DNA of 46,245 bases from Croceibacterium_A sp965977975 (GTDB lineage Bacteria; Pseudomonadota; Alphaproteobacteria; Sphingomonadales; Sphingomonadaceae): positions 1-46,245 of the forward strand of contig CBHCZH010000009.1 of the NCBI GenBank assembly GCA_965977975.1, given 5' to 3'. Positions 1 to 8,420 of the stretch are shown here, piece by piece (the stretch's first letter is position 1; each line of letters starts with the position of its first letter). The position numbers and the translations under genes were made by a program. The notes beneath the pieces were generated by a model. The model made no database searches. It saw only the letters and a program-made list of their open reading frames with translations, and was not told the DNA's origin.

Positions 1-89
1 GCGATCAGCTTGCGCACCTCATGCTGCGACTTGCCACAGAAGCTGCAGTAGAGAGTGCTCTTGCTGTCGGATCCGCTGAGTTTGGTCAT
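1..89 (-). CDS. clpX: ClpX, ATPase subunit of ClpXP protease (N-terminal fragment, cut by window edge)
   Basis: Only the first 29 or so codons are inside the window. The fragment reads MTKLSGSDSKSTLYCSFCGK and then SQHEVRKLIA, which is the start of the ClpX zinc-binding domain with its first CxxC pair (CSFC). ClpX is the AAA+ unfoldase that recognises substrates and feeds them to ClpP in the cytoplasm. I chose the ATG at 89 because a GAGAG Shine-Dalgarno-like stretch lies just before it; an in-frame ATG at 101 is possible but would overlap that stretch. clpP lies upstream on the same strand with a gap of about 190 bases, the usual clpP-clpX order. Confidence 0.93.
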   Translation of the reverse strand, partial: MTKLSGSDSKSTLYCSFCGKSQHEVRKLI

Positions 90-283
90 TCTCTCGTCCA
101 TTGCGCCCGCGGTTGCCGCAAGCCGGGCCGTCGGGGATTCGCCTCCCGGAATGTAGCCCGGAAGGTGCTAATATCAATCGTATCAACCTTAATAGCCCCG
201 GCTTGCTCCAGCCTGAAGGGGCAAGGTTGCCAAAATGCTACAGATCCGCGACGGGGTGTTGCGTGCCGCGGGCGGGGCGGATC

Positions 284-985
284 TTAATCCGGCGCGCCGC
301 CCGTGCCGCTTTCGACGCCGGTTTCCTCGTCCTTTGGCCGGTGGGCGAAGACCTTGTCGACAATGCCGAATTTGAGCGCTTCCTCCGCTTCGAGGAACGT
401 GTCGCGGTCCATCGCCTTCTCGATATCGGTCAACGTCTGGCCCGTATATTTCGCATAGAGATCGTTCATCCGCTTGCGGATGCGGAGGATTTCCTTGGCC
501 TGAATCTCGATGTCCGAGGCCATGCCGCGCGCGCCGCCGCTCGGCTGATGGACCATGATCCGGGCGTTGGGCAACGCCACGCGCATGCCCGGTTCGCCCG
601 CCGCGAGCAGGAAGCTGCCCATCGAAGCAGCCTGGCCGACGCAGACGGTGCGGACCTTGGGCTTGATGTATTGCATGGTATCGTGGATCGCCATCCCGGC
701 CGTTACCACGCCGCCCGGCGAGTTGATGTACATGGAGATGTCCTGGCTGTTCTCGCTTTCCAAGAACAGGAGCTGGGCGACGATCAGCGAGGCCATGTGG
801 TCCTCGACCTCACCGGTGATGAACACGATCCGCTCGCGCAGAAGGCGACTGAAAATGTCGAAGCTGCGCTCTCCGCGGCTGGTGCTCTCGACCACCACGG
901 GGACGAGCGCCCCGGTCACCGGATCGGTGTGGAATTTGCCCTGGGCGCCATAGCCCCCGCCGATGCCGCCGAACACGTCGATCAT
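284..985 (-). CDS. clpP: ClpP, ATP-dependent Clp protease proteolytic subunit
   Basis: This is the serine peptidase that forms the double-heptamer chamber of ClpXP/ClpAP in the cytoplasm. At 233 residues it is slightly longer than E. coli ClpP. The catalytic triad is visible with the family spacing: Ser121 in GQAASMG, His146 in MVHQPSGG and Asp195 in MDRDTFL (25 and 49 residues apart). The Gly-rich handle NSPGGVVTAG lies at 89-98. The first 20 residues contain a Gly-rich propeptide-like stretch (FGGIGGGYGAQGK) and the C-terminus is an acidic, disordered tail. clpX follows downstream on the same strand. A heat-shock-like promoter is seen upstream at 1015-1044. Confidence 0.97.
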   Translation of the reverse strand: MIDVFGGIGGGYGAQGKFHTDPVTGALVPVVVESTSRGERSFDIFSRLLRERIVFITGEVEDHMASLIVAQLLFLESENSQDISMYINSPGGVVTAGMAIHDTMQYIKPKVRTVCVGQAASMGSFLLAAGEPGMRVALPNARIMVHQPSGGARGMASDIEIQAKEILRIRKRMNDLYAKYTGQTLTDIEKAMDRDTFLEAEEALKFGIVDKVFAHRPKDEETGVESGTGGAPD

Positions 986-1014
986 GGAAGTCCTCTCGTC
1001 TTGAAGCCGGCGCC

Positions 1015-1044
1015 TATGTCGCGTGTGCGTCCCGCCAGTTCAAG
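1015..1044 (-). promoter_or_regulatory. Possible sigma-32-type heat-shock promoter of clpP
   Basis: On the minus strand, CCCTTGAA (its CTTGAA at 1044-1039) is followed after about 16-17 bases by GCGACATAG near 1022-1014. This resembles the alphaproteobacterial heat-shock pattern of CTTGAA and a CCxxAT-type minus-10. It lies about 30 bases upstream of the clpP start. clpP is commonly heat-inducible. The spacing is slightly long and the minus-10 is imperfect, so this is tentative. Confidence 0.35.
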
Positions 1045-1171
1045 GGCGTTCGTTGGCGCGCGCGCGATCGTCGCACGCTGCTGGTCGGTCAGAGTCATTC
1101 GTCGGTCCGAATGGACATTCGGTCGATCCCAACTGCCACTAGCGTTCGGGTGGGATACGCGCCTCGGTAAC

Positions 1172-1181
1172 TACAAATGTA
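1172..1181. promoter_or_regulatory. TACA-AA-TGTA palindrome, possible BlaI/CopY-type operator
   Basis: A perfect TACAnnTGTA dyad sits directly upstream of the GGAGG ribosome binding site (1185-1189) of the TonB-dependent receptor gene. This is the core operator recognised by BlaI/MecI/CopY winged-helix repressors. It is AT-rich in a GC-rich background and correctly placed for repression. No such regulator is visible in the window, so binding is inference. Confidence 0.3.
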
Positions 1182-1194
1182 ATCGGAGGTGAGG

Positions 1195-3279
1195 ATGAAG
1201 GGACTGCGCGCGACCGCTTCGGTGCTGGCCTTGCTGGTCGCCGCGCCCGCACTGGCTCAGGACGACAGCGGGGATGCGCCGCCGCCCGTGGCGACCGAAA
1301 CGCTGGAGGCGCGCGATGTCTACACGCCGGCCGACTTCGCCCGCTTCGCGCCGCGTAATGCACTCGACATGCTGCGCCAGATCCCGGGCTTCACGATCGT
1401 CTCGCAGGAACAAGGCCGCGGGCTCGGTCAGGCCAACGACAACGTCCTGGTCGATGGCGAACGTTTGTCGAGCAAGTCCGACGACCTTTTTTCCCAATTG
1501 GGCCGGATCACCACCGACCGCGTCGAGCGGATCGAGATCGTCGACGGCGCGACGCTCGGCATTCCCGGGCTGTCGGGCCAGGTCGCCAACGTCATCACCA
1601 AAGGTTCCGGCTTCAGCGGCCGCTTCGAATATCGCGCGGTGGCGCGGCCTCGCTACGCCAAACCGGTCTACGCCGGCGGGGAAATATCGCTGAGCGGCTC
1701 GACCCCGCGCCTCGAATGGACCGCCGCCTATACGCACGGCACCGGCCGCGGCGCGGCCGGCGGAGGCAAGGGCGCGCTGATTACCAACGGGTCCGGCAAC
1801 GAGCTCGAGCACCGCGACATCCTGCTGCGCTTCGTCGGCGAGTTCCCGCGCCTGGCCGGAACGTTGAAGTGGGATGGCCCGGGCAGCATGGTCGCCAACT
1901 TCAACGCCAACTACAGCCGTTCGTACGAAGATTTCTCGAACGACGAAGAGCGCGATCTGGTTACCGGCGTCGATCTGCTGCGCGACCTCGACAATCGGGG
2001 GCGCGGCTACGGCTACGAGCTCGGCGGCGACGTGGATTTCGCGCTTGGGCCGGGCCGGCTCAAGCTGATCGGGCTCGAACGCTTCAACCACAACCGGTTC
2101 CGGTCGGATTCGATCTTCATCTATTCGGACGGGTCCCCTTCTACCGGCGGCCGCTTCGCGCAGGTGTCGGACAGTGGCGAGCGCATCGGCCGCGCCGAGT
2201 ACCGTTGGGACATGCTCGGCGGGAGCTGGCAGCTCGATGCCGAGGCGGCGTTCAACCGGCTCGACCAGGTCGGGCAGCTGTTCACCCTCGACACCGCCGG
2301 CGAGTTCGTGGAGATTCCCTTTCCGGGTGGATCGGGGGGCGTCACCGAAGATCGCTACGAGCTGATCCTCAACCACAACCGCACGCTGGCCACGGGCCTT
2401 ACGGTGCAGCTGAGCGCGGGCGGCGAGTATTCGAAGCTGGTGCAGACCGGGGCCGGCGGCCTTACGCGAACCTTTTGGCGTCCCAAAGGCTCGGCAACGC
2501 TGGCCTGGACGGCGCGGCCAGGTCTCGACCTGTCGCTCAAAGTGGCGCGCACGGTCGGGCAGCTCGACTTCGGCGATTTCCTTGCCAACGTGAACCTGGG
2601 CCAAGACACGGGCAATGCCGGTAATGCGCTGCTCGTTCCGCAGCAGGCTTGGGAAGCCGACTTCGAGGTGAGGAAGAACCTTCAGGCCTGGGGCTCGGCG
2701 ACACTGCGCTTCTACGGCCGCTGGATCGAGGACTACATCGACATCATCCCCGTCGCCGGAGGCCTCGAATCCCGCGGCAATATCGTCGGCGGTGCGACGC
2801 TCTATGGGGCCTCGTTGAACGCCACGATCAACCTCGACCCGCTCGGCTGGAAGGGCGCCAAGATCACTGCCAACGGCCAGATCGAGGATTCGACGCTGAG
2901 CGATCCGCTGACCGTGATCGACCGGCCGTTCAGCAACCACAACTATACCGGCGGCGAAGTCACCCTGCGCTACGACATTCCCGACAGCGATTGGGCGCTG
3001 GGCGGCGGGTTCAACTGGAGCCTCAACCGGCCGTACGTCCGCCTCTTTGAGGTCGGGCGGGAGTACGAAGGGCCGGTTTACACGTTCGCTTTCATCGAGA
3101 ACAAGGATGTGTTCGGGCTGACTGTGAACCTCAACATGTTCAACCTGACCGGTGGCCAGCTGTTCGTCGACCGCACCGTGTACACCGGCTTGCGCGACCG
3201 CGCGCCGATATCGTTCGTCGAGCGCCGCCGGCTCGACGTTTCGACGATCTACCGGCTCCAGGTCAGGGGCAGCTTCTAA
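1195..3279 (+). CDS. TonB-dependent receptor / outer-membrane transporter
   Basis: The 694-residue product starts with a clear signal peptide ending PALAQ and ends in Phe (VRGSF), as outer-membrane barrels do. Residues about 35-130 match a TonB receptor plug: RNALDMLRQIPGFTIV, then NVLVDGERLSSK and RVERIEIVDG. The remainder is alternating beta-strand sequence of a barrel. It would take up a large ligand across the outer membrane using TonB energy; the ligand cannot be told. I see no classical TonB box in the short segment after the signal peptide. The ATG at 1195 is preferred over an in-frame GTG at 1189 because GGAGG lies 5 bases before it. A TACA-AA-TGTA dyad precedes the gene. It is followed on the same strand by an exported amidase, 40 bases away. 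Confidence 0.88.
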   Translation: MKGLRATASVLALLVAAPALAQDDSGDAPPPVATETLEARDVYTPADFARFAPRNALDMLRQIPGFTIVSQEQGRGLGQANDNVLVDGERLSSKSDDLFSQLGRITTDRVERIEIVDGATLGIPGLSGQVANVITKGSGFSGRFEYRAVARPRYAKPVYAGGEISLSGSTPRLEWTAAYTHGTGRGAAGGGKGALITNGSGNELEHRDILLRFVGEFPRLAGTLKWDGPGSMVANFNANYSRSYEDFSNDEERDLVTGVDLLRDLDNRGRGYGYELGGDVDFALGPGRLKLIGLERFNHNRFRSDSIFIYSDGSPSTGGRFAQVSDSGERIGRAEYRWDMLGGSWQLDAEAAFNRLDQVGQLFTLDTAGEFVEIPFPGGSGGVTEDRYELILNHNRTLATGLTVQLSAGGEYSKLVQTGAGGLTRTFWRPKGSATLAWTARPGLDLSLKVARTVGQLDFGDFLANVNLGQDTGNAGNALLVPQQAWEADFEVRKNLQAWGSATLRFYGRWIEDYIDIIPVAGGLESRGNIVGGATLYGASLNATINLDPLGWKGAKITANGQIEDSTLSDPLTVIDRPFSNHNYTGGEVTLRYDIPDSDWALGGGFNWSLNRPYVRLFEVGREYEGPVYTFAFIENKDVFGLTVNLNMFNLTGGQLFVDRTVYTGLRDRAPISFVERRRLDVSTIYRLQVRGSF

Positions 3280-3319
3280 ACGGCTTCCTGTCGTGCCCCT
3301 GCGGTGGCAAGTTGCAGGC

Positions 3320-4804
3320 ATGAGAACACTTGCCGCGCTTGCCGCGCTCCTCGCCCTGTCGTCGCCGGCGCTGGCCGATCCCGGCGACGATGCGGCCGCC
3401 TATCTCGCCCGCATCGCCGAGCTCGACGACGCGGGGCCTGAATTGAACTCCGTAATCGTGGTCAATCCGAACGCGCCGGCCGATGCCCGGGCTGCGGAGC
3501 GCTTGCCGCTTGGCGGACGCTCTGTGCTGGTCAAGGACAACATCGAGACGCGCGAATGGCCGACGACCGCCGGAAGCCTTGCCTTGAAGGATAACATGAC
3601 TGGGCGCGACGCGCCGCTGATAGCCCGGCTGCGCGCGGCGGGCGGAGTAGTGCTCGGCAAGACGAACCTGTCGGAATGGGCCAACATCCGTTCGATGCGG
3701 TCGACCAGCGGCTGGAGCGCGATCGGCGGGCAGACCCGCAATCCGCACGCGATCGACCGCAATGCCTGCGGCTCGTCCTCGGGAAGCGGCGCGGCGATCG
3801 CCGCGGGGCTCGCCTGGGCGGCGATCGGCACGGAGACCGATGGCTCGATCACTTGCCCCGCCAGCGTCAGCGGGATCGTCGGGTTCAAGCCCACGGTCGG
3901 CCTCGTCAGCCGCACGCATGTGGTCCCCATCAGCCACAGCCAGGACACGCCCGGACCGATGACCCGCACGGTGGCCGACGCGGCGCTGCTGCTGAACGCG
4001 ATCGCGGGCAGCGATCCGGCCGATCCGGCGACGGCGGAAGCCGATGCGCGCAAGGCCGATTTCACGGCTGGGCTGGCGGATGCTTCGCTGGCCGGCGTGC
4101 GGTTCGGGGTGCTGCGGGAGGCGGTCGGCAACAACGATGGTGTCAAGGCGCTGTTCGAGCGCGCGCTTGCCGATCTGAAGCGGGCGGGCGCGGAACTGGT
4201 CGAGCTCGACTTCGAGCCCGACGACGACATGAGCGAGAACGAGTTCCTGGTGTTCCAGTACGAGCTGCGCGAGGGCCTGGCGGCGTACCTCGCTTCGTCG
4301 CCGGCGCAGATTCCGGTGCGCACGCTCGAGGATGTCATCGCTTTCAACGAGGCCCACGCCGCCGAGGAACTGCGGTGGTTCGGGCAGGAACTCTTCTATA
4401 TGGCGAGGAACGCGACCGATCGCGCCCTGTATGAGCGGGCGCGCGCCAATTCCCTGCGGCTGGCGGGCGCGGAAGGCATCGACAAGCTGCTCGCCGAGCA
4501 TCGCGTCACTTTCTTGATCGCGCCGACGACCGGACCCGCGTGGACGACGGATCTGGTCAATGGAGATCACTACGACGGCTCGATCGGAGCCGGCAGCCTG
4601 GCTGCGATCGCGGGCTATCCGCACCTTTCGGTGCCGATGGGCGCGGTCGAGGGGTTGCCGGTCGGGCTCTCGATCATCGGCGCGAAATGGCAGGATGCCG
4701 CGGTCCTGCGCGCCGGTGCAGCCTACGAGCGCGCGCGCAGCGAGCCGGTGCCGGAGCCAAGTCTCGGTCCCTGGAGCGATACAATCGCGCGAGGCAGTCC
4801 TTAG
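3320..4804 (+). CDS. Exported amidase (amidase signature family)
   Basis: A 494-residue amidase-signature enzyme. The Ser-cisSer-Lys triad can be placed: Lys72 in VLVKDNIE, Ser152 in CGSSSGSG and nucleophile Ser176 in GTETDGSITCPA; the 24-residue spacing of the two serines matches the family. A signal peptide (residues 1-19, ending ALA) implies a periplasmic or secreted enzyme, unlike the cytosolic GatA paralogue also in this window (35070-36554). The substrate is an unidentified amide. The start at 3320 is chosen because it yields the signal peptide; the open frame extends further upstream inside the receptor gene. Its stop codon overlaps the stop of the convergent MFS gene (shared bases TTAG at 4801-4804). 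Confidence 0.9.
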   Translation: MRTLAALAALLALSSPALADPGDDAAAYLARIAELDDAGPELNSVIVVNPNAPADARAAERLPLGGRSVLVKDNIETREWPTTAGSLALKDNMTGRDAPLIARLRAAGGVVLGKTNLSEWANIRSMRSTSGWSAIGGQTRNPHAIDRNACGSSSGSGAAIAAGLAWAAIGTETDGSITCPASVSGIVGFKPTVGLVSRTHVVPISHSQDTPGPMTRTVADAALLLNAIAGSDPADPATAEADARKADFTAGLADASLAGVRFGVLREAVGNNDGVKALFERALADLKRAGAELVELDFEPDDDMSENEFLVFQYELREGLAAYLASSPAQIPVRTLEDVIAFNEAHAAEELRWFGQELFYMARNATDRALYERARANSLRLAGAEGIDKLLAEHRVTFLIAPTTGPAWTTDLVNGDHYDGSIGAGSLAAIAGYPHLSVPMGAVEGLPVGLSIIGAKWQDAAVLRAGAAYERARSEPVPEPSLGPWSDTIARGSP

Positions 4805-6216
4805 CGCGCCTTCCGTTCGCCGAGCGTGGCAAAAGCAGCAAGGCCCGCTGTCACGGCAAGAACCGCTGCGACGATCGCGGCCACATGGAACGCATCGACG
4901 AGCCCCGCACCGGTCATCGACAGCACTGCGCCGGCCAACGCCGTCGCGATCAGCCCGCCTGTGCGGGCGACCGCGCTGTTGAAACCCGACGCCGTTCCAG
5001 TGTGCTTCTCGTCGACCGACGCGAGCACGGTAGTCGTGAGCGGCGCGACGGCGAACGCCATCCCGACTGAAATGACCGCCACGCCCGGCAACACGCCAGT
5101 CCAATAGCTGGCGGCCGGATCGGTTCTCATCATTAGCGCGAAGCCCATTCCGGTGACGGCCGGCCCGATGGTCAGGGGCCAGCGCGGGCCGATCCGCTCC
5201 GCCAGGCGGCCGGTCAGCCGCGAGGCAATGCCGAGCACGAGCGAGAATGGCAACAGCGCCAGGCCCGCTTCGATGGGACTGTAATCTCCGCCGACGATCA
5301 GCAGATAGGGCAGGAGTACCAGCAGCCCGCCGAGCGCGCCGTAGAGCAGCAGGGTCAGCACCGTCAGGCCGACGAAAGGCCGCGAGGCGAACAGCGACAG
5401 CGGCATCATCGCCTTTTCACCGAGCCGCCGCTCGGTCCACAGGAAGGCGAAGAACAGGAGCAGCCCGGTACCGAGCGCGATCAGGCTCGGCAGCGAGGCC
5501 CTGTGCGTGCTCGACCACAGCGTGAGCCCCCAGGTCAGCAATCCGAGCGCAGCGGTCGCGAGCGTGGCACCGCGCCAGTCCAGCCGCCTCGCGTCTTGGA
5601 CGCTTTCGTCGACGAACAGCACGGCAATCGCGACGGCAGCCGCGGCTACGGGCAAGTTGAGATAGAAGATCGCCGGCCATCCGACCGCCTCCACCAGCCA
5701 GCCGCCGAGCGGCGGGCCGATCGCGCTCGCGATCGCTCCGGCCGCCGCCCAGGTCCCGACCGCGCGCCCGCGCGCCTCCCCTTCGAACGAGCTGCCGAGG
5801 ATGCCGAGGCTGTTCGGTAGCAGGATCGCCGCGCCGACTCCCTGCAAGCCCCGAAAGCCGAGCAGAACCTCGAGGTTCGGGGCGAGCGCGCAGCCGATCG
5901 AGGCCGCTGCGAACAGCACGATGCCGGCGATGAGCATCCGGCGCCGCCCGAAATGATCGCCCGCCGCTCCGCCGATCAGCAACAGCGCGCTGAGCGGCAG
6001 CAGGTAGGCATTGATGATCCAGGGCAGGCCGCTCGCATCGGCCCCAAGGTCGCTGCCGATCGCCGGCAGCGCGACGTTGGTCACCGAGCCGTCGATGAAC
6101 GACAGGCTCGAGGCCATCATCGTCGCCGCGATCGTCCAGCGCGGATGGCGCGCCGGCCGCGCCGCGGCGCCGCGGCCCATCTCCCGGTCACACGGCGCCT
6201 GAAGCAACGTGTTCAC
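4801..6216 (-). CDS. MFS drug-efflux transporter, DHA2 (EmrB/QacA) type
   Basis: A 471-residue integral membrane protein with about 14 hydrophobic segments. It has DHA2-family marks: SFIDGSVTNVALPAI in the first helix, GDHFGRRR in the loop between helices 2 and 3, and GFRGLQGVGAA following it. It would export toxic compounds by proton antiport across the inner membrane; the substrate is unknown. The start is uncertain: the longest form begins with GTG at 6216, with no good ribosome site, while ATG at 6180 would give a shorter N-terminus. The trigger factor gene ends 18 bases upstream on the same strand. Confidence 0.88.
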   Translation of the reverse strand: MNTLLQAPCDREMGRGAAARPARHPRWTIAATMMASSLSFIDGSVTNVALPAIGSDLGADASGLPWIINAYLLPLSALLLIGGAAGDHFGRRRMLIAGIVLFAAASIGCALAPNLEVLLGFRGLQGVGAAILLPNSLGILGSSFEGEARGRAVGTWAAAGAIASAIGPPLGGWLVEAVGWPAIFYLNLPVAAAAVAIAVLFVDESVQDARRLDWRGATLATAALGLLTWGLTLWSSTHRASLPSLIALGTGLLLFFAFLWTERRLGEKAMMPLSLFASRPFVGLTVLTLLLYGALGGLLVLLPYLLIVGGDYSPIEAGLALLPFSLVLGIASRLTGRLAERIGPRWPLTIGPAVTGMGFALMMRTDPAASYWTGVLPGVAVISVGMAFAVAPLTTTVLASVDEKHTGTASGFNSAVARTGGLIATALAGAVLSMTGAGLVDAFHVAAIVAAVLAVTAGLAAFATLGERKAR

Positions 6217-6234
6217 GGGCGAGGGCTGCCGGCG

Positions 6235-7821
6235 CTATTTCTTGGCGGCCGCCTTCTTGGCAGCGGGCTTGGCCTCGGCCTTCTTGGGCGCGGGCTTATC
6301 CGCCGCTTCCTTGGTGGCCTTCTTGGCCGGAGCCTTGGCCGGGGCGTTGGCTTCCTTGGTCGCCGGCTTCTCTGCTTTTGCCGGAGCCTTGGCCTCCTTG
6401 GCGGCCGGCTTGGCCTTCTCGGCAACGGGCTTTTCCGCCTTGGCCGGAGCAGCCTTCTTGGCCGCCTTCTTCGGGGCCGGAGCCGGTGTGGTTTCCTCAG
6501 CCTCGATCGCAGCCTCGAGCTCTTCACGGGTCACTTCGCGCTCGCTGACTTCGGCCTTGGCGAACAGGAAGTCGACGACCTTGTCCTCGTAGAGCGGCGC
6601 GCGAAGCTGGGCTTGCGCCATCGCGTCGCTGCGGACGTACTCGATGAACCGCTCGCGGCTGTCAGGGCTGTACTGCTGCGCGGCCTGCTGGATAAGCATG
6701 CCCATTTCCTGCCCGGTGACCTCGACGCCGTTCGCCTGGCCGATCTCCGACAGGAGCAGGCCGAGACGCACGCGGCGCTCGGCGATGCGGCGGTAATCGT
6801 CCTTCTCGGATTCGATTTCCTTGAGGCCGGCTGCCGGGTCTTCTTCCTTGGCGATCTCGGCCTGAAGCTGCTGCCAGATCTGCGCGAACTCGGCCTCGAC
6901 CATGGTTTCGGGCACTTCGAAATCGTATTCGGCGGCGAGCTTGTCGAGCAGCTGGCGCTTCATCTGAGTGCGGGTCAGCCCGGCCGATTCCTGCTCGAGC
7001 TGGGTCTTGAGCAGTTCCTTGAGCTTGGCGAGGCTTTCGAGGCCGAGCGACTTGGCGAAATCCTCGTCGGCCTTGGTTTCGCTTTCGACCTGGACGTTCT
7101 GCACGGTCACGTCGAACTCGGCGTCCTTGCCCTTGAGCTCGGGCGACGGATAGTCGGCGGGGAACGTCACCTTGATCGTCTTGCTGTCGCCGGCCTTGAG
7201 GCCGCCGAGCTGCTCCTCGAAGCCCGGAATGAAGCGGCCCGAGCCGATCACCAGCGGCGCGCCTTCGGCCTTGCCGCCTTCGAATTCCCTGCCGTCGACG
7301 CGGCCGACGAAATCGATGATCAGCTGATCGCCGTCCGCCGCCTTCTTCGTCTTCGGCGCGTCCTTGTAGCTCTTCTGGTTGGCCGTAAGCCGCCCGAGCG
7401 CTTCGTCGAGCTGCGCGTCGGATACGGGCACCACCAGCTTCTCGAGCTTGAGGCCATCGATCTTCGGCGCCTCGATCTCGGGCAGCACTTCGAGCTCGAC
7501 GGTCAGTTCGGCGTCCTTGCCTTCCTCATAGCCCTTGTCGAGGTCGACCTTCGGCTGCAGCGCCGGGCGCAGCTTCTTCTCGCGCATCAGCGTATCGATC
7601 GATTCGCGCACGCTGGCGTTGAAGGCGTCCGAATGCAGCGCCGGGCCATGCATCTTGCGGATCAGGTTGGCGGGCACCTTGCCGGGGCGGAAGCCGGGCA
7701 TCCGCACTTGCGGCGCGACCTTCTTCACTTCGGCATCGATCCGCGCCTCGATCTCCTTGGCCAGGATCTTCACCGTGTAGGCGCGCTTGAGCCCCTGATT
7801 GGTCTTTTCGACGATCTGCAT
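6235..7821 (-). CDS. tig: Trigger factor, ribosome-associated chaperone, with long Ala/Lys/Pro tail
   Basis: Trigger factor binds the ribosome exit tunnel and shields nascent chains, with peptidyl-prolyl isomerase activity. Residues 1-120 form the ribosome-binding domain with the signature GFRPGKVP; the FKBP-like domain follows (around 150-240, with FVGRVDG and GSGRFIPGFEEQL), then the helical C-domain. The family is usually about 430-450 residues, but this protein is 528: residues about 442-528 are a low-complexity tail of Ala, Lys, Pro and Glu (repeats of PAKAEKP, KKAAKKAA type), like histone H1 tails. The ATG at 7821 gives the canonical MQIVEK start. The open frame runs further upstream but only through the tRNA gene. 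Confidence 0.96.
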   Translation of the reverse strand: MQIVEKTNQGLKRAYTVKILAKEIEARIDAEVKKVAPQVRMPGFRPGKVPANLIRKMHGPALHSDAFNASVRESIDTLMREKKLRPALQPKVDLDKGYEEGKDAELTVELEVLPEIEAPKIDGLKLEKLVVPVSDAQLDEALGRLTANQKSYKDAPKTKKAADGDQLIIDFVGRVDGREFEGGKAEGAPLVIGSGRFIPGFEEQLGGLKAGDSKTIKVTFPADYPSPELKGKDAEFDVTVQNVQVESETKADEDFAKSLGLESLAKLKELLKTQLEQESAGLTRTQMKRQLLDKLAAEYDFEVPETMVEAEFAQIWQQLQAEIAKEEDPAAGLKEIESEKDDYRRIAERRVRLGLLLSEIGQANGVEVTGQEMGMLIQQAAQQYSPDSRERFIEYVRSDAMAQAQLRAPLYEDKVVDFLFAKAEVSEREVTREELEAAIEAEETTPAPAPKKAAKKAAPAKAEKPVAEKAKPAAKEAKAPAKAEKPATKEANAPAKAPAKKATKEAADKPAPKKAEAKPAAKKAAAKK

Positions 7822-7880
7822 TCCAAAGCCTTTTCGAACAAACCTCTTCGGCATCCCGGCGCTAAAATTCCCCTGGGAGC

Positions 7881-7965
7881 TGGTGCGGGCGAAGGGACTC
7901 GAACCCCCACATCTTGCGATACTGGAACCTAAATCCAGCGCGTCTACCAGTTCCGCCACGCCCGC
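7881..7965 (-). tRNA. tRNA-Leu, anticodon UAG
   Basis: On the minus strand the acceptor arm GCGGGCG (7965-7959) pairs with CGCCCGC (7891-7885), followed by discriminator A and an encoded CCA (7883-7881). The anticodon stem CTGGA/TCCAG encloses the loop TTTAGGT, with anticodon TAG at 7931-7929, reading CUA/CUN leucine codons. The T arm GGTTCGAGTCC and the long variable arm between the anticodon and T stems are those of a class II leucine tRNA. It lies between the trigger factor gene and 8121. Confidence 0.95.
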
Positions 7966-8120
7966 GGCCCGACGAATTTCTGCAGGCCGGGAAGCCCGCG
8001 AAAACGAAGGAGCCGCCCTTAGGGTGGTGAGGCCAAAAGGGCAAGCGTCCCGGCAGTCCGATTGCCCAATGGAACGGCTGTGCCGCGCGAGGCGTTCCAT
8101 GGGGCGAAAGGATTCCTTCC

Positions 8121-8390
8121 ATGGACCGCAATTCCGACAGCCATGCCCCCGGCTCGCAGCCGGCCCACTTCAACCAAGGGCGCCCGGTGTCTCACGGCGA
8201 CGGTGGCGACCGGGACAATCCCGGCCAGCAGCCCGACGAGCTCCCGCCGGACAAGGGCGACAACTACGAGCCCGACCGGACGCCCGACGAGGCTCCCGAC
8301 CAGGGCGATTTCGGCGTGCCCGACAGCTCGCCGATCGAAACTCCGCCGCAACCCGATCAGGCCCCGGTCGAAACGCCGCCTCCGGATTGA
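8121..8390 (+). CDS. Small acidic, proline-rich disordered protein of unknown function
   Basis: The 89-residue product has almost no hydrophobic core: it is rich in Asp, Pro, Gly and Gln, with clusters such as DELPPDKGDNYEPD and a tail of PVETPPPD. It should be cytoplasmic and intrinsically disordered; no signal peptide or membrane segment is seen. The ATG at 8121 follows an AAAGGA Shine-Dalgarno-like stretch (8107-8112). It lies just upstream of the DUF3297 gene, which may be in the same transcript. GC-rich repetitive codons could also yield a spurious frame, so the call is moderate. Confidence 0.6.
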   Translation: MDRNSDSHAPGSQPAHFNQGRPVSHGDGGDRDNPGQQPDELPPDKGDNYEPDRTPDEAPDQGDFGVPDSSPIETPPQPDQAPVETPPPD

Positions 8391-8420
8391 TTTTCCGGCG
8401 CCCCCCGCTAAGCGGCCGGG

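Noticed and set aside
1195..3279. A TonB box or a FecA-like signalling domain in the receptor
   Set aside because: The segment between signal peptide and plug is too short, and no TonB box or STN domain pattern is present.
1171..3321. Minus-strand open frame (716 codons) opposite the TonB receptor
   Set aside because: The plus-strand product has signal peptide, plug and barrel features; the reverse frame is a GC-rich shadow.
5953..7932. Plus-strand open frame opposite trigger factor and the MFS gene
   Set aside because: Trigger factor is certain; the antisense product is Leu/Gly/Arg-rich with no domain.
7881..7965. tRNA-Leu as an integration site of a mobile island
   Set aside because: Both flanks are ordinary genes and no repeated 3' tRNA fragment or integrase is seen in the window.
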